Source: Sphingomonadaceae bacterium (GTDB lineage Bacteria; Pseudomonadota; Alphaproteobacteria; Sphingomonadales; Sphingomonadaceae). Taken from it: a stretch of 34,070 bases of DNA. The notes beneath the pieces were generated by a model that saw nothing but the letters and a program-made list of their open reading frames with translations, searched no databases and was not told the DNA's origin. A program made the position numbers and the translations under genes. Positions within the stretch are counted from its first letter, which is position 1. Each line of letters opens with the position of its first letter. Below, piece after piece: positions 24,308-32,397 of the stretch. The stretch lies in contig JANXUP010000050.1 in NCBI GenBank assembly GCA_025356175.1, positions 1 to 34,070 on the forward strand, given 5' to 3'.

Positions 24308-25459
24308 ATGACCCAGATTCCGTTCGAGCGCATTCCCTACCTGATCATCTATGACGAGGAGAGCGCGTTCAAGGACACTTACGCGGGCCAGATCGGCAAG
24401 GTCGTGGTCGAGGCGATGCACCTGAAGCCCGCAGTGCCCTCCGGCAGCGTCGTAATCTTTTCGCACCCGATCGGCGGCGGGGCGTGGCTGCCGCTGGTGA
24501 CCGTGCTCGCCCGAATGGGCGTCCACACGATTTACTGCAACACGCGCTACCGGGGCAACGACACCGCGCTGATCATGGAGCGCGCGGTGATGGATTTCGG
24601 CGCCTGCATCCGCCACGCCAAGGAGAAGCTGGGCTACGATAAGGTCTACCTGGGCGGCTGGTCGGGCGGCGGGGCGCAGAGCCTGTTCTATCAGGCCGAA
24701 GCGCAAGACCCCAAGGTAACGCATACCCCGGCAGGCGATCCTTACGACCTGACCGCAGCCGGGTTCATCCCCGCTGACGGCGTGCTGCTGCTCGCCGCGC
24801 ACCTCTCGCGCAACCTGACGCTCACCGAATGGATGGACGCCTCGATCGAGGATGAACGCCGCCCGTTCGAACGCAATCCCAAGTGGAACCTCTATGCGGC
24901 GGACGGCCCCAAGTCGCCCTACTCGGCGGACTTCCTCGCCGAATATCGCGCGCGCCAGATCGCGCGCAACCGGCGCATCACCGCCTGGGTGCAGGACGAA
25001 CTGGCGGCATTAAGGGCGCAGGGGTTGGAACAGCACGAGCGCTGCTTCACCGTGCAGGGGACGATGGCCGATCCGCGCTGGCTGGATCCGCTGGTCGATC
25101 CCAACGACCGCCAGCCGGGCCACTGCATGCTGGGCGATCCGTTTGTCGTGAACGACGGCCCGGTCGGCCTCGCCCGGTTCACCACGCTGCGCTCGTGGCT
25201 GTCGCAATGGTCGTACGATCTGTCGAACGGTGACGGGCTCAAATGCGCGGCGCGGATCGCGAGCCCGATGCTGGTGATCGAAAACAGCGCCGACGATGCC
25301 TGCACTCCCAGCCACGCCGCGCGGCTGATGGCAGCGGCAGACAAGTGCAGTATCGATCATCATGTGATTGCGGGCGCAAACCACTATTACTTTGGTCAGG
25401 CGGCGCAGGTGAACGAGGCAGCAACGCTGGTACGCGACTGGATCGCCGGGCAAGGCTGA
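24308..25459 (+). CDS. Alpha/beta hydrolase
   Basis: The 383-residue protein has the fold's key parts: an oxyanion region SHPIGGG (52-58), the nucleophile elbow GGWSGGG with Ser119, a probable acid in VIENSADDACTP (about 325) and the histidine in IAGANHYYFG (about 355). A long middle part (about 170-290) probably forms a lid. The ribosome site GAGAGG precedes the ATG. It is followed after 4 bases by the HMG-CoA lyase-type gene. A likely job is to release an acid or alcohol from an ester before the CoA-transferase/lyase steps; this is inferred from order only. No signal peptide is seen. Confidence 0.82.
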   Translation: MTQIPFERIPYLIIYDEESAFKDTYAGQIGKVVVEAMHLKPAVPSGSVVIFSHPIGGGAWLPLVTVLARMGVHTIYCNTRYRGNDTALIMERAVMDFGACIRHAKEKLGYDKVYLGGWSGGGAQSLFYQAEAQDPKVTHTPAGDPYDLTAAGFIPADGVLLLAAHLSRNLTLTEWMDASIEDERRPFERNPKWNLYAADGPKSPYSADFLAEYRARQIARNRRITAWVQDELAALRAQGLEQHERCFTVQGTMADPRWLDPLVDPNDRQPGHCMLGDPFVVNDGPVGLARFTTLRSWLSQWSYDLSNGDGLKCAARIASPMLVIENSADDACTPSHAARLMAAADKCSIDHHVIAGANHYYFGQAAQVNEAATLVRDWIAGQG

Positions 25460-25463
25460 AGCA

Positions 25464-26372
25464 ATGGCGCGTGCAATAGAGATCGTCGAAGTCGGCCCCC
25501 GCGACGGGCTGCAGAACGAAGCGTTGCTGGTCTCGACCGCCGACAAGGTCGAGCTGATCCGGCGCTGCATCGCCGCCGGAGCCCGCCGGATCGAGATCGC
25601 GAGCTTCGTCAACCCCCGCAAGGTCCCGCAGATGGCCGATGCCGAAGCGGTGGTCGAAGCGCTGGGGCGGCCTGATGGCGTGATCCGGATCGGTTTGGTG
25701 CTTAACCGGCGCGGGGCCGAACGCGCCATTGCGGCTGGCGTCGATCAACTGGGCGCGGTGGCAGGCGCCTCGGATACGTTCGGAGTGCGCAATCAGGGGC
25801 AGAGTTCGGCGCAGTCGGTGGATGAGGCGAAAACGATCATCGCGCTCGCCAAGGCAGCGGGACGCACTGGGCAAGTAACTATCGCCACCGCCTTCGGGTG
25901 CCCGTTCGAAGGAGAGATAGACCCGGCGCATATCGTCGCCATGGCCCGCGAACTGGCCGAAGCCGGACCTTGCGAAGTGGCGCTGGCCGATACCATCGGA
26001 GTTGCCGTGCCCGCGCAGGTGACGGCGCTGGTTGCGGCAGTACGCCAAGCCATCGCGCCGCTGCCGGTGCGGGTGCATTTCCACGATACCCGCAACACCG
26101 GCGTCGCCAACGCCTGGGCCGCGGTTGAGGCGGGCGCGGTGACGGTCGATGCGTCGCTCGGCGGGCTGGGTGGATGCCCATTCGCACCTGGTGCTGCAGG
26201 AAACGTCGCAACCGAGGATGTGGCCTACCTGTTTGCCCGATCGGGGGTGGCAACCGGGCTTGATCTGGACAGGCTGCTTGAGGCTTCGCATTGGCTTTCC
26301 GGGATCATGGGCAAAGCACTGCCGAGCAGTCTTGCCAAGGCCGCCCCCTTCCCGCCACAGGCGCTGGCATGA
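25464..26372 (+). CDS. mvaB: Hydroxymethylglutaryl-CoA lyase-type enzyme
   Basis: The 302-residue protein is a TIM-barrel lyase of the DRE-TIM group. It keeps the HMG-CoA lyase active site: EVGPRDGLQNE with Arg13 and Asp14, VHFHDTR with His205 and His207, and the signature GGLGGCPFAPGAAGN with Cys238 and Asn247. HMG-CoA lyase splits HMG-CoA to acetyl-CoA and acetoacetate. The motif HFHDTRNTGVANA differs from the HDTYGQ form of mammalian enzymes, so a related 3-hydroxy-acyl-CoA may be the true substrate. It overlaps the CoA-transferase gene by 4 bases. No 3-methylcrotonyl-CoA carboxylase or isovaleryl-CoA dehydrogenase is near, so it is not part of an obvious leucine operon. Confidence 0.9.
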   Translation: MARAIEIVEVGPRDGLQNEALLVSTADKVELIRRCIAAGARRIEIASFVNPRKVPQMADAEAVVEALGRPDGVIRIGLVLNRRGAERAIAAGVDQLGAVAGASDTFGVRNQGQSSAQSVDEAKTIIALAKAAGRTGQVTIATAFGCPFEGEIDPAHIVAMARELAEAGPCEVALADTIGVAVPAQVTALVAAVRQAIAPLPVRVHFHDTRNTGVANAWAAVEAGAVTVDASLGGLGGCPFAPGAAGNVATEDVAYLFARSGVATGLDLDRLLEASHWLSGIMGKALPSSLAKAAPFPPQALA

Positions 26373-27580
26373 CAGACCCTAGCAACACCGGTGCGCTCGC
26401 CGGAATCAAGGTAATCGAACTGGGCCAGCTGATCGCCGGGCCGTTCTGCGGGCAATTGCTGGGTGACATGGGTGCCGACGTCATCAAGGTTGAGCCGCCC
26501 GGCCAAAATGGAACTGGGGGCGGCGATCCGATGCGGACCTGGGGTAACGGCGAGCACAAGTTGTGGTGGCAGGTGATCGCGCGCAACAAGCGGGGGGTTA
26601 GCGCCAACCTGCGCGTGCCCGAAGGCCAGAACCTGCTGCGCCGCCTGCTTGATGGCGCGGACATCCTGATCGAAAACTTCAAGCCCGGGACCATGGAGAA
26701 ATGGGGCTTGGGTCCAGCGGAGTTGCAGGCCCTCTTTCCGCGCCTGATCATCGTTCGCATGTCAGGCTATGGCCAGACCGGGCCATACTCGGACCGCGCG
26801 GGATACGGCGGCATCGGCGAAGCGATGGGCGGGTGGCGCGCGATCGTCGGCGATCCTGACCGGCCGCCATCGCGCATGGGGGTCTCGATCGGCGATACGC
26901 TGGCGGCGACCTATGGCTGCATGGGCGCGCTCGCCGCGCTGCACGCGCGCGAGACGAGCGGCAAAGGCCAGGTGGTCGATTCCGCGCTGTATGAAGCGGT
27001 GCTGCAGGTGATGGAATCAGTCGTGCCCGAATATGCCGCGATGGGGCTGGTGCGGCAGCGTTCGGGCTCGATCCTGCCGGGGATCGCACCCAGTAACGTC
27101 TACCCGTGCAGCGACGGCGAATACATGATCGGCGGCAACGGCGACACGGTCTTCGCGCGGCTGTGCGAAGCAATGGGCCAGCCCGGACTGGCCGCGGACC
27201 CGCGTTTCACCACCCACATCGCGCGCGGCGAACGGCAAGGCGAACTCGACACGCTGATCGGCGCATGGACCAGCCAGCACACCGTCGAAGAACTCGAAGC
27301 GCTGATGATCGCCCATTCGGTGCCCGCAAGCCGCGTCTACACCGGGCGCGAAATGCTCAGCGATCCGCACTTCGCCGCGCGCGGCGCGCTGGCCCAGGTG
27401 CCGCATCCCGAGCTGGGCGAGGTCACCATGCAGGCACCAATGCCACGCCTGTCAGCGAACCCCAGCGCGATCCGCCGGGCCGCTCCGCAGACTGTGGGGG
27501 CCGACAATGCAGAGGTTTACGGCGCGCTCGGGTTCGATCAGGAAGCGCTGGCGGGCTTGAGCGCACGGGGAGTGATTTGA
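26369..27580 (+). CDS. Class III (CaiB/BaiF) CoA-transferase
   Basis: The start is the ATG at 26369 inside the overlap ATGA with the lyase gene, giving 403 residues. The N-terminal motif IKVIELGQLIAGPFCGQLLG and DMGADVIKVEPP is typical of the family. The catalytic aspartate is Asp176 in GVSIGDTLAA, and SGYGQTGPYSDRAGYG is a conserved family stretch. These enzymes move CoA between carboxylic acids. Human SUGCT of this family accepts 3-hydroxy-3-methylglutarate, so pairing with an HMG-CoA lyase gives a plausible route: acid to CoA ester, then cleavage. The donor, often succinyl-CoA, cannot be read from sequence. The stop TGA overlaps the next ATG (TGATG). Confidence 0.92.
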   Translation: MTDPSNTGALAGIKVIELGQLIAGPFCGQLLGDMGADVIKVEPPGQNGTGGGDPMRTWGNGEHKLWWQVIARNKRGVSANLRVPEGQNLLRRLLDGADILIENFKPGTMEKWGLGPAELQALFPRLIIVRMSGYGQTGPYSDRAGYGGIGEAMGGWRAIVGDPDRPPSRMGVSIGDTLAATYGCMGALAALHARETSGKGQVVDSALYEAVLQVMESVVPEYAAMGLVRQRSGSILPGIAPSNVYPCSDGEYMIGGNGDTVFARLCEAMGQPGLAADPRFTTHIARGERQGELDTLIGAWTSQHTVEELEALMIAHSVPASRVYTGREMLSDPHFAARGALAQVPHPELGEVTMQAPMPRLSANPSAIRRAAPQTVGADNAEVYGALGFDQEALAGLSARGVI

Positions 27581-28476
27581 TGGCGACGCAATTGATCGGG
27601 GCAATCGAGGCGGGCGGGACCAAGTTCGTTGCCGCGCTGGCCCGCCCGGATGGGTCCAAGCTTGCCGAAACGCGCATCCCGACCGAAACCCCGGTGACGT
27701 GCTTCCCCGCACTCGCGCAGTTTTTCCGCGATGCCGCCAGGGAACACGGGGCAATCGGCGCGTTCGGCGTGGCGAGTTTCGGCCCGATCGACATCGACCC
27801 GGCCTCCTCTGCATACGGCACGTTCACCACCACGCCAAAGCCCGGCTGGTCGGGCGCGCGGTTCCACGATGTGCTGGGTGAATTCGGCGTGCCGATCGTG
27901 GTCGATACCGACGTCAATGGTGCGGCGCTGGGCGAATGGCAGAGCGGCGCCGGACAGGGGTGCAAGACGCTGGCTTACACTACCATCGGCACCGGGGTAG
28001 GCTGCGGCGTGCTCAGCGAAGGCAAATCACTGATGGGCTTTTCGCATTACGAAGGCGGGCATATCGGCGTGGCGCATGACCGCGCCGCCGATCCCTACGC
28101 GGGGTTCTGCCCGTTCCACGGTGATTGCCTCGAAGGCCTTGCCGCCGGCCCGGCAATCAAGGGACGCTGGGGGCAGAGCCTGTCCGATCTCGGCAGTCCG
28201 GCCGACAAGGTTGCGCTGATTGCGGACTACATTGCCCAGCTCGCGGTCAATCTGGTGCTGCTGCACATGCCCGACCGGCTGGTGTTCGGCGGCGGCGTGA
28301 TGAAGACCTCGGGATTGATCGATGCCCTGCGCAGCGCGACCGAGCAGCGGATTGCCGGTTACATCAAAGCGCCGCAGCTCGATCCGGGGCTGGTGAACTA
28401 CATCGTCACCCCGGGGCTGGGCGACGAAGCCGGGATTACCGGTGCAATCGCGCTGGGGCGGCGCGCGCTCGGTTAG
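27580..28476 (+). CDS. ROK-family sugar kinase, fructokinase type
   Basis: The 298-residue protein opens with the phosphate loop GAIEAGGTKFVAAL (7-20) of the fructokinase subgroup. The catalytic Asp111 is in VDTDVNGAALGE, and the ROK zinc site is GGHIG...CPFHGDCLEG with His161, Cys177, His180 and Cys183. It should phosphorylate fructose (less surely mannose or another hexose) with ATP in the cytoplasm. It starts in the stop of the CoA-transferase gene (TGATG) with GGGGAG just ahead, so it is co-translated with an acid-metabolism gene, an odd pairing. The LacI regulator after it is more in line with sugar use. Confidence 0.9.
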   Translation: MATQLIGAIEAGGTKFVAALARPDGSKLAETRIPTETPVTCFPALAQFFRDAAREHGAIGAFGVASFGPIDIDPASSAYGTFTTTPKPGWSGARFHDVLGEFGVPIVVDTDVNGAALGEWQSGAGQGCKTLAYTTIGTGVGCGVLSEGKSLMGFSHYEGGHIGVAHDRAADPYAGFCPFHGDCLEGLAAGPAIKGRWGQSLSDLGSPADKVALIADYIAQLAVNLVLLHMPDRLVFGGGVMKTSGLIDALRSATEQRIAGYIKAPQLDPGLVNYIVTPGLGDEAGITGAIALGRRALG

Positions 28477-28538
28477 ACCGCCGCGCAGATATGGGCGATT
28501 TGCTCGGCATGGCCGGTTCGATTTCAACACAGATTGCT

Positions 28539-28548
28539 CAATCGATTG
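28539..28548. promoter_or_regulatory. Candidate LacI-family operator
   Basis: CAATCGATTG is a perfect 10-base palindrome with a central CG, the usual centre of LacI-family operators. It lies in the 220-base gap between the ROK kinase and the lacI-type gene, 148 bases before the latter's ATG. Flanks TGCT and CAGCA are partly symmetric. No further copy was noticed in the window. Auto-regulation is inferred. Confidence 0.4.
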
Positions 28549-28696
28549 CAGCATCCCTCAGTATGTCGCTTGCGCATTGATAAAGCCTTGTAGCAAGGGG
28601 GAAAGTTGCCTATTCCCGCCGTCGCTCCAGCGCAGGCCAACTCCATTTCGGCCTGGGTCGCCGCCAAGAGCATCCACTTCAGGATTTACGACCGCA

Positions 28697-29719
28697 ATGC
28701 CAGACTCAGTTTCCACTCCCGCCCGCATCCGCAATATCGCCGAGCTGGCCCGACTAGCTGGCGTCTCTACCGGAACCGTCTCGCGCGCGTTGGCGAACAA
28801 GTCGCTGGTCAACAAGGACACGCGCGAGCGCATTCAGGCCCTGGCGCGCGCGCATGGCTTTCGCCCCAACCAGATGGCGCGGCGCCTGCGCGTGCAGGAA
28901 ACCCGGGTCATTGGCGTGGTGGTGCCGCTTGGCCACGAACAGCGCCAGCACCTGTCCGACCCGTTCTTCATGGCGATCCTTGGCCACCTCGCCGATACGC
29001 TGACCGAGAATGGCTATGACATCATGCTCAGCCGCGTCATCCCCGATGCCGATGACTGGCTGGAACGCATCGTCGATTCGGGCATGCTCGACGGGGTGCT
29101 GCTGATGGGCCAGTCGAACCAATTCGAAACGATCGAGCGGGTGGCGCAGTGGTACCGGCCGATGGTCGTCTGGGGCAGCCATCGCCCCGGGCAGACCCAT
29201 TGCACGGTCGGGGTGGACAATCGCCAGGGCGGCAGGCTGGCCGGCAAATGCCTGATCAAGGCCGGCCGGACACGGCTGGCCTTCCTTGGTGAAGCGGTCG
29301 CACCTGAACTCAAGGATCGTTTCGACGGGCTGTGCGATGCTGCGGCCGCCGCCGGGCTGCCCGCCCCGATCAAGCTCGATACGCACCTTGCTTCGGACGT
29401 GATGGCGGAAGACATTGCCGCGCATATCAAGCGCATCCATGCCAAAGTGGACGGGATTTCGGCCGCTTCAGACCTGATCGCCATGCACGCGGTGCGCGCG
29501 CTCGCCGACTGCGGCATACGCGTGCCGCAAGATATTTCAATCACCGGGTTCGACGACCTGCCGCTGGCCGAACAGACCATCCCGCGCTTGACCACGATCA
29601 GCCAGAGTATTGCCGTCGGTGCCCGCGCGATGGTTCAGGCGCTGTTCGAACGGATTGCCGGCAATGACAGTGCTTCGCTTGAAATGGAGCCGAAGCTGAT
29701 CCGCCGCGACACCGCCTGA
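28697..29719 (+). CDS. LacI-family transcriptional regulator
   Basis: The start is the ATG at 28697 (340 residues), which puts the DNA-binding domain at the expected N-terminal place. The HTH is NIAELARLAGVSTGTVSRAL (13-32), with the hinge helix around PNQMARRLR. Then a sugar-binding periplasmic-protein-like core follows (IGVVVPLG, DGVLLMG, AFLGE, GISAASDLIAMHAVRAL, ISITGFDDLPLAEQTIP). Such proteins repress sugar genes until an effector binds. Likely targets are the ROK kinase operon or a sugar cluster elsewhere, and possibly the alpha-galactosidase operon. It is a separate unit from the kinase gene by a 220-base gap, and converges with the DUF2891 operon. Confidence 0.92.
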   Translation: MPDSVSTPARIRNIAELARLAGVSTGTVSRALANKSLVNKDTRERIQALARAHGFRPNQMARRLRVQETRVIGVVVPLGHEQRQHLSDPFFMAILGHLADTLTENGYDIMLSRVIPDADDWLERIVDSGMLDGVLLMGQSNQFETIERVAQWYRPMVVWGSHRPGQTHCTVGVDNRQGGRLAGKCLIKAGRTRLAFLGEAVAPELKDRFDGLCDAAAAAGLPAPIKLDTHLASDVMAEDIAAHIKRIHAKVDGISAASDLIAMHAVRALADCGIRVPQDISITGFDDLPLAEQTIPRLTTISQSIAVGARAMVQALFERIAGNDSASLEMEPKLIRRDTA

Positions 29720-29804
29720 GCGGTTCGGGCGCGTAACGGGTCCGCTGCACCCAGCTCGCTCAGCAAAGCATTGCCGTGATCGTGCCAGCGTCAGATTGCA
29801 ACAA

Positions 29805-30815
29805 TCACACAGCGGCGTTGTCCGAAGCTGCCTGGAAAGCCAGCACGGCGAAGCTCGCCAGCCAGTGTTCGCCCATGTAATCGCCCGAGATGTGCGGCAG
29901 CGCTGCCGCCAGGTGACCCTCGGCAGCCGCCTTCGCCCCGGCCTGGACCGGATGTGCAATCGGCAAGGCCGCGGCGATCTCGCGCCAGCACCACGCGCGG
30001 CTGAGGTTAAGCCCGTCGAGATGCGCGATCTTGCCGTCACTGCGGTCCGAGACGGTTGCGGGAGTGAACAGCGTTGCCGGTTCGCCCTGGGCGCAATTGG
30101 GCAGGAAGGCGCTGAGCCAATCGGCGAACCTTGCCCCAACAACGCGGCTCATCAGCAAGGCTTCGCACAGCGCCGGTGAGAGGAATTCATCGCCCCCCGG
30201 TTCCCACGCCTGGCAGCCGCGATCTGCGGCGTACCAATCCGCCGCGCGACTTTCGATCAGCGCAGCCAGCCCGGCATCGTGCTGCCGGGCCCAAGCAAGC
30301 GCCAGCACCAAGGCGAAGGCCGAATTGAAGTGCGTGCCGGTGCGGATTGGATAGGTCTGCAGCGGCAGGAACGCCTTGAGCCGCGCCGCGAATGCTGCAG
30401 CAAAGACATCTGCATGCTGCGCCCATGCTGCATCATGTTGCACCATCTCGCCGTGCAGCATAAGCGCCCAGGCCCAGCCGTAAGGACGTTCGAACCCGCG
30501 CGCCGACGCGCGCGCGAGGTAGGCCGTCTCGGCTGCGAAATTGGCCTTGGTCAGCATGGTCGCGGCGCGCGCGCGAACAGCTGCTGCTTCGGGCAGATCA
30601 GGGTAAAGCCGCGCCAGCCGCAACACTTGCCACCAGCCGTGGACGCAGCTGTGCCAATCGAAGCTGCCGTGGAAGATCGGATGCAACGCGCTGGGGGTCT
30701 GCGCATCCAGCGGTCCATCGAACACGTGATCGAGCTTGTGCGGGTATTCGCGCCGCAGATGCCCGAGCGTCAGCGCCATGAACCGCGCAGCAATATCGGC
30801 GGTCAGCCCGCTCAC
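29805..30815 (-). CDS. DUF2891 domain protein
   Basis: The start is set to the GTG at 30815, which overlaps the DUF979 stop as GTGA; the longer open frame upstream is a shadow of the membrane-protein gene. The 336-residue protein has repeated helical pairs with many tryptophan and histidine residues (HGSFDWHSCVHGWWQVLRL, GWAWALMLHGEM, HISGDYMGEHWLASFAVLA), like alpha/alpha-barrel proteins. I take it as DUF2891. Its biochemical role is unknown; it is the last gene of the 5-oxoproline-type operon. No signal peptide or membrane span is seen. Confidence 0.85.
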   Translation of the reverse strand: MSGLTADIAARFMALTLGHLRREYPHKLDHVFDGPLDAQTPSALHPIFHGSFDWHSCVHGWWQVLRLARLYPDLPEAAAVRARAATMLTKANFAAETAYLARASARGFERPYGWAWALMLHGEMVQHDAAWAQHADVFAAAFAARLKAFLPLQTYPIRTGTHFNSAFALVLALAWARQHDAGLAALIESRAADWYAADRGCQAWEPGGDEFLSPALCEALLMSRVVGARFADWLSAFLPNCAQGEPATLFTPATVSDRSDGKIAHLDGLNLSRAWCWREIAAALPIAHPVQAGAKAAAEGHLAAALPHISGDYMGEHWLASFAVLAFQAASDNAAV

Positions 30816-31750
30816 CGGAACGCCGCCCAATAAAGCAGCGCGATGTTGAACGCGAGCAGCGGCAGCGCGGTCGGCACCTGCATCTTGACCACCGCGTTGC
30901 GGTCCTTGAGTTCGAGCAAGGCGGCGGGGACGATGTTGAAATTGGCCGCCATCGGGGTCATCAACGTGCCGCAGAACCCGCACAGCATGCCCACCGCCGC
31001 CACCACCGCCGGGTCGCCATGATACTGCTGGATCAGCAGTGGCAGCCCGATCGCGGCGGCCATCACCGGAAATGCGGCGAAGGCGTTGCCCATCACCATC
31101 GTGAACAGCGCCATGCCGAGCCCGTAAGCCAGCACCGCACCAAGCCGCGAGCCGTCTGGGATCACTCCGCTCATCAGCGTGCCGATCACTTTGCCCAGGC
31201 CGGCCAAGCCAAAGACCACGCCAAGGCTGGCGAGCATCTGTGGCAAGATTGCCGCCCAGCTCAGCGCATCAAGCAGACGGCGCCCTTCCTGCATGGCGCT
31301 GACCGGCGTGTCGCGCAGCCAGACCAGACCGATCCCTAGCGCCAGCAATGCGCCAAGTGCGAGGCTGACCAGGGTCACTTGTTTGGCATCGACCACCTCG
31401 GGGAGAGATTTGAACGCCAACGTTCCGATCAGCGCGGTCGCAGGAATGACCAGCGCGAGCAGGAACAGCCGGTTGCCGTGGCGCGCGGCGCGGTCCTGCC
31501 GCTCGGCGGTGTCGTCCAGCACGGTGGCGCGCCCGAGACCGCCAAATGCCGCGACCACGACCAGCACGATAACCAGCGCCCCGTTGCCCAGATCGCCCAG
31601 CCAGTCGCCGGCAAACATCGAAAACGCGAGCAGCGCCCAAAAGGCGGCATTGACCCAGCGCTTGGGATTGCTCGCATCGCGCGCCGACAGGGCCCCACTC
31701 GCGGCGAAGACCAGCCCGGCGACCCAATAAACGAAGGGCAGGCCGATCAT
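30812..31750 (-). CDS. DUF979 membrane protein, 5-oxoproline transporter subunit type
   Basis: The start is the ATG at 31750 (312 residues), overlapping the DUF969 gene by 4 bases; a longer frame upstream only reads the DUF969 gene out of frame. The protein has about 8-9 hydrophobic spans, for example [35 protein letters not shown] and [15 protein letters not shown]. Conserved-looking loops include [10 protein letters not shown] and [26 protein letters not shown]979 and DUF969 proteins occur side by side and are annotated as subunits of a 5-oxoproline transporter. The adjacent oxoprolinase gene agrees with that role. Confidence 0.88.
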   Translation of the reverse strand: MIGLPFVYWVAGLVFAASGALSARDASNPKRWVNAAFWALLAFSMFAGDWLGDLGNGALVIVLVVVAAFGGLGRATVLDDTAERQDRAARHGNRLFLLALVIPATALIGTLAFKSLPEVVDAKQVTLVSLALGALLALGIGLVWLRDTPVSAMQEGRRLLDALSWAAILPQMLASLGVVFGLAGLGKVIGTLMSGVIPDGSRLGAVLAYGLGMALFTMVMGNAFAAFPVMAAAIGLPLLIQQYHGDPAVVAAVGMLCGFCGTLMTPMAANFNIVPAALLELKDRNAVVKMQVPTALPLLAFNIALLYWAAFR

Positions 31751-32397
31751 CGCTGGTGCCTCCGTCCGAAGCGCCACAGCCGCAGCGAATGGATCGCAAA
31801 GGCGGCGAAGGCAGTCGGAATTGCCCAGACCGACAGGTCGAACGGCGCGAGCACGATCCCTTGCTGTTCGAGGAAGCCCTTCATCAGCAGGATCGAGCCG
31901 ATCGCGATGAAAATGTCCTCGCCGAAGAACAGCCCGACATTGTCGGTTGCTGCAGCCATCGCCTTGACCCGCTCGGCTTCGTCTTCGCTTTCCGGGTTCG
32001 CGGCGGCGAGCGCCATCGGCGCAAGCAGAGGCCGCACAGTTTGCGCCTGCCCCGCCACTGTTGTCAGCCCGAGCGCCGAGATGAGCTGGCGCAGCAGCAG
32101 ATACCCGGTCAGCAGCCGCGGCAAGGTCGCGCCCTTCATGCCCTCGATAAACTCCCGTGCCCGCTCCTGCAGCCCGTGCCGTTCGAGCAGCCCGATCACT
32201 GGCAAGACCAGCCAGATCGCGGTGACATAGCGCGTTTCGTTGAACGCCTTGCCGAACGCGGCGATCAACGCGAGCGGATCGAGGCCCGCCGTGAGTCCGC
32301 TCGCGGCAGCGGCAAGCAGCACCACCAGCAGCGGGTTCACCTTCAAGGCAAAGCCCGCGACCATCACCAATATGCCCGAGAGAACCCACAGGTTCAT
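31747..32397 (-). CDS. DUF969 membrane protein, 5-oxoproline transporter subunit type
   Basis: The 216-residue protein has about 5-6 hydrophobic spans ([50 protein letters not shown]). It carries the family stretches [28 protein letters not shown] and [14 protein letters not shown], which could line a substrate path. It forms a pair with the DUF979 gene, overlapping by 4 bases, and follows the oxoprolinase gene with another 4-bp overlap. Expected job: uptake of pyroglutamate at the inner membrane. The assignment to 5-oxoproline comes from the family and context, not from a residue motif. Confidence 0.88.
   Translation of the reverse strand: MNLWVLSGILVMVAGFALKVNPLLVVLLAAAASGLTAGLDPLALIAAFGKAFNETRYVTAIWLVLPVIGLLERHGLQERAREFIEGMKGATLPRLLTGYLLLRQLISALGLTTVAGQAQTVRPLLAPMALAAANPESEDEAERVKAMAAATDNVGLFFGEDIFIAIGSILLMKGFLEQQGIVLAPFDLSVWAIPTAFAAFAIHSLRLWRFGRRHQR

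Noticed and set aside
22515..24311. 598-codon open frame on the plus strand
   Set aside because: Antisense shadow of the amidohydrolase gene, which has metal-site motifs and a ribosome site.
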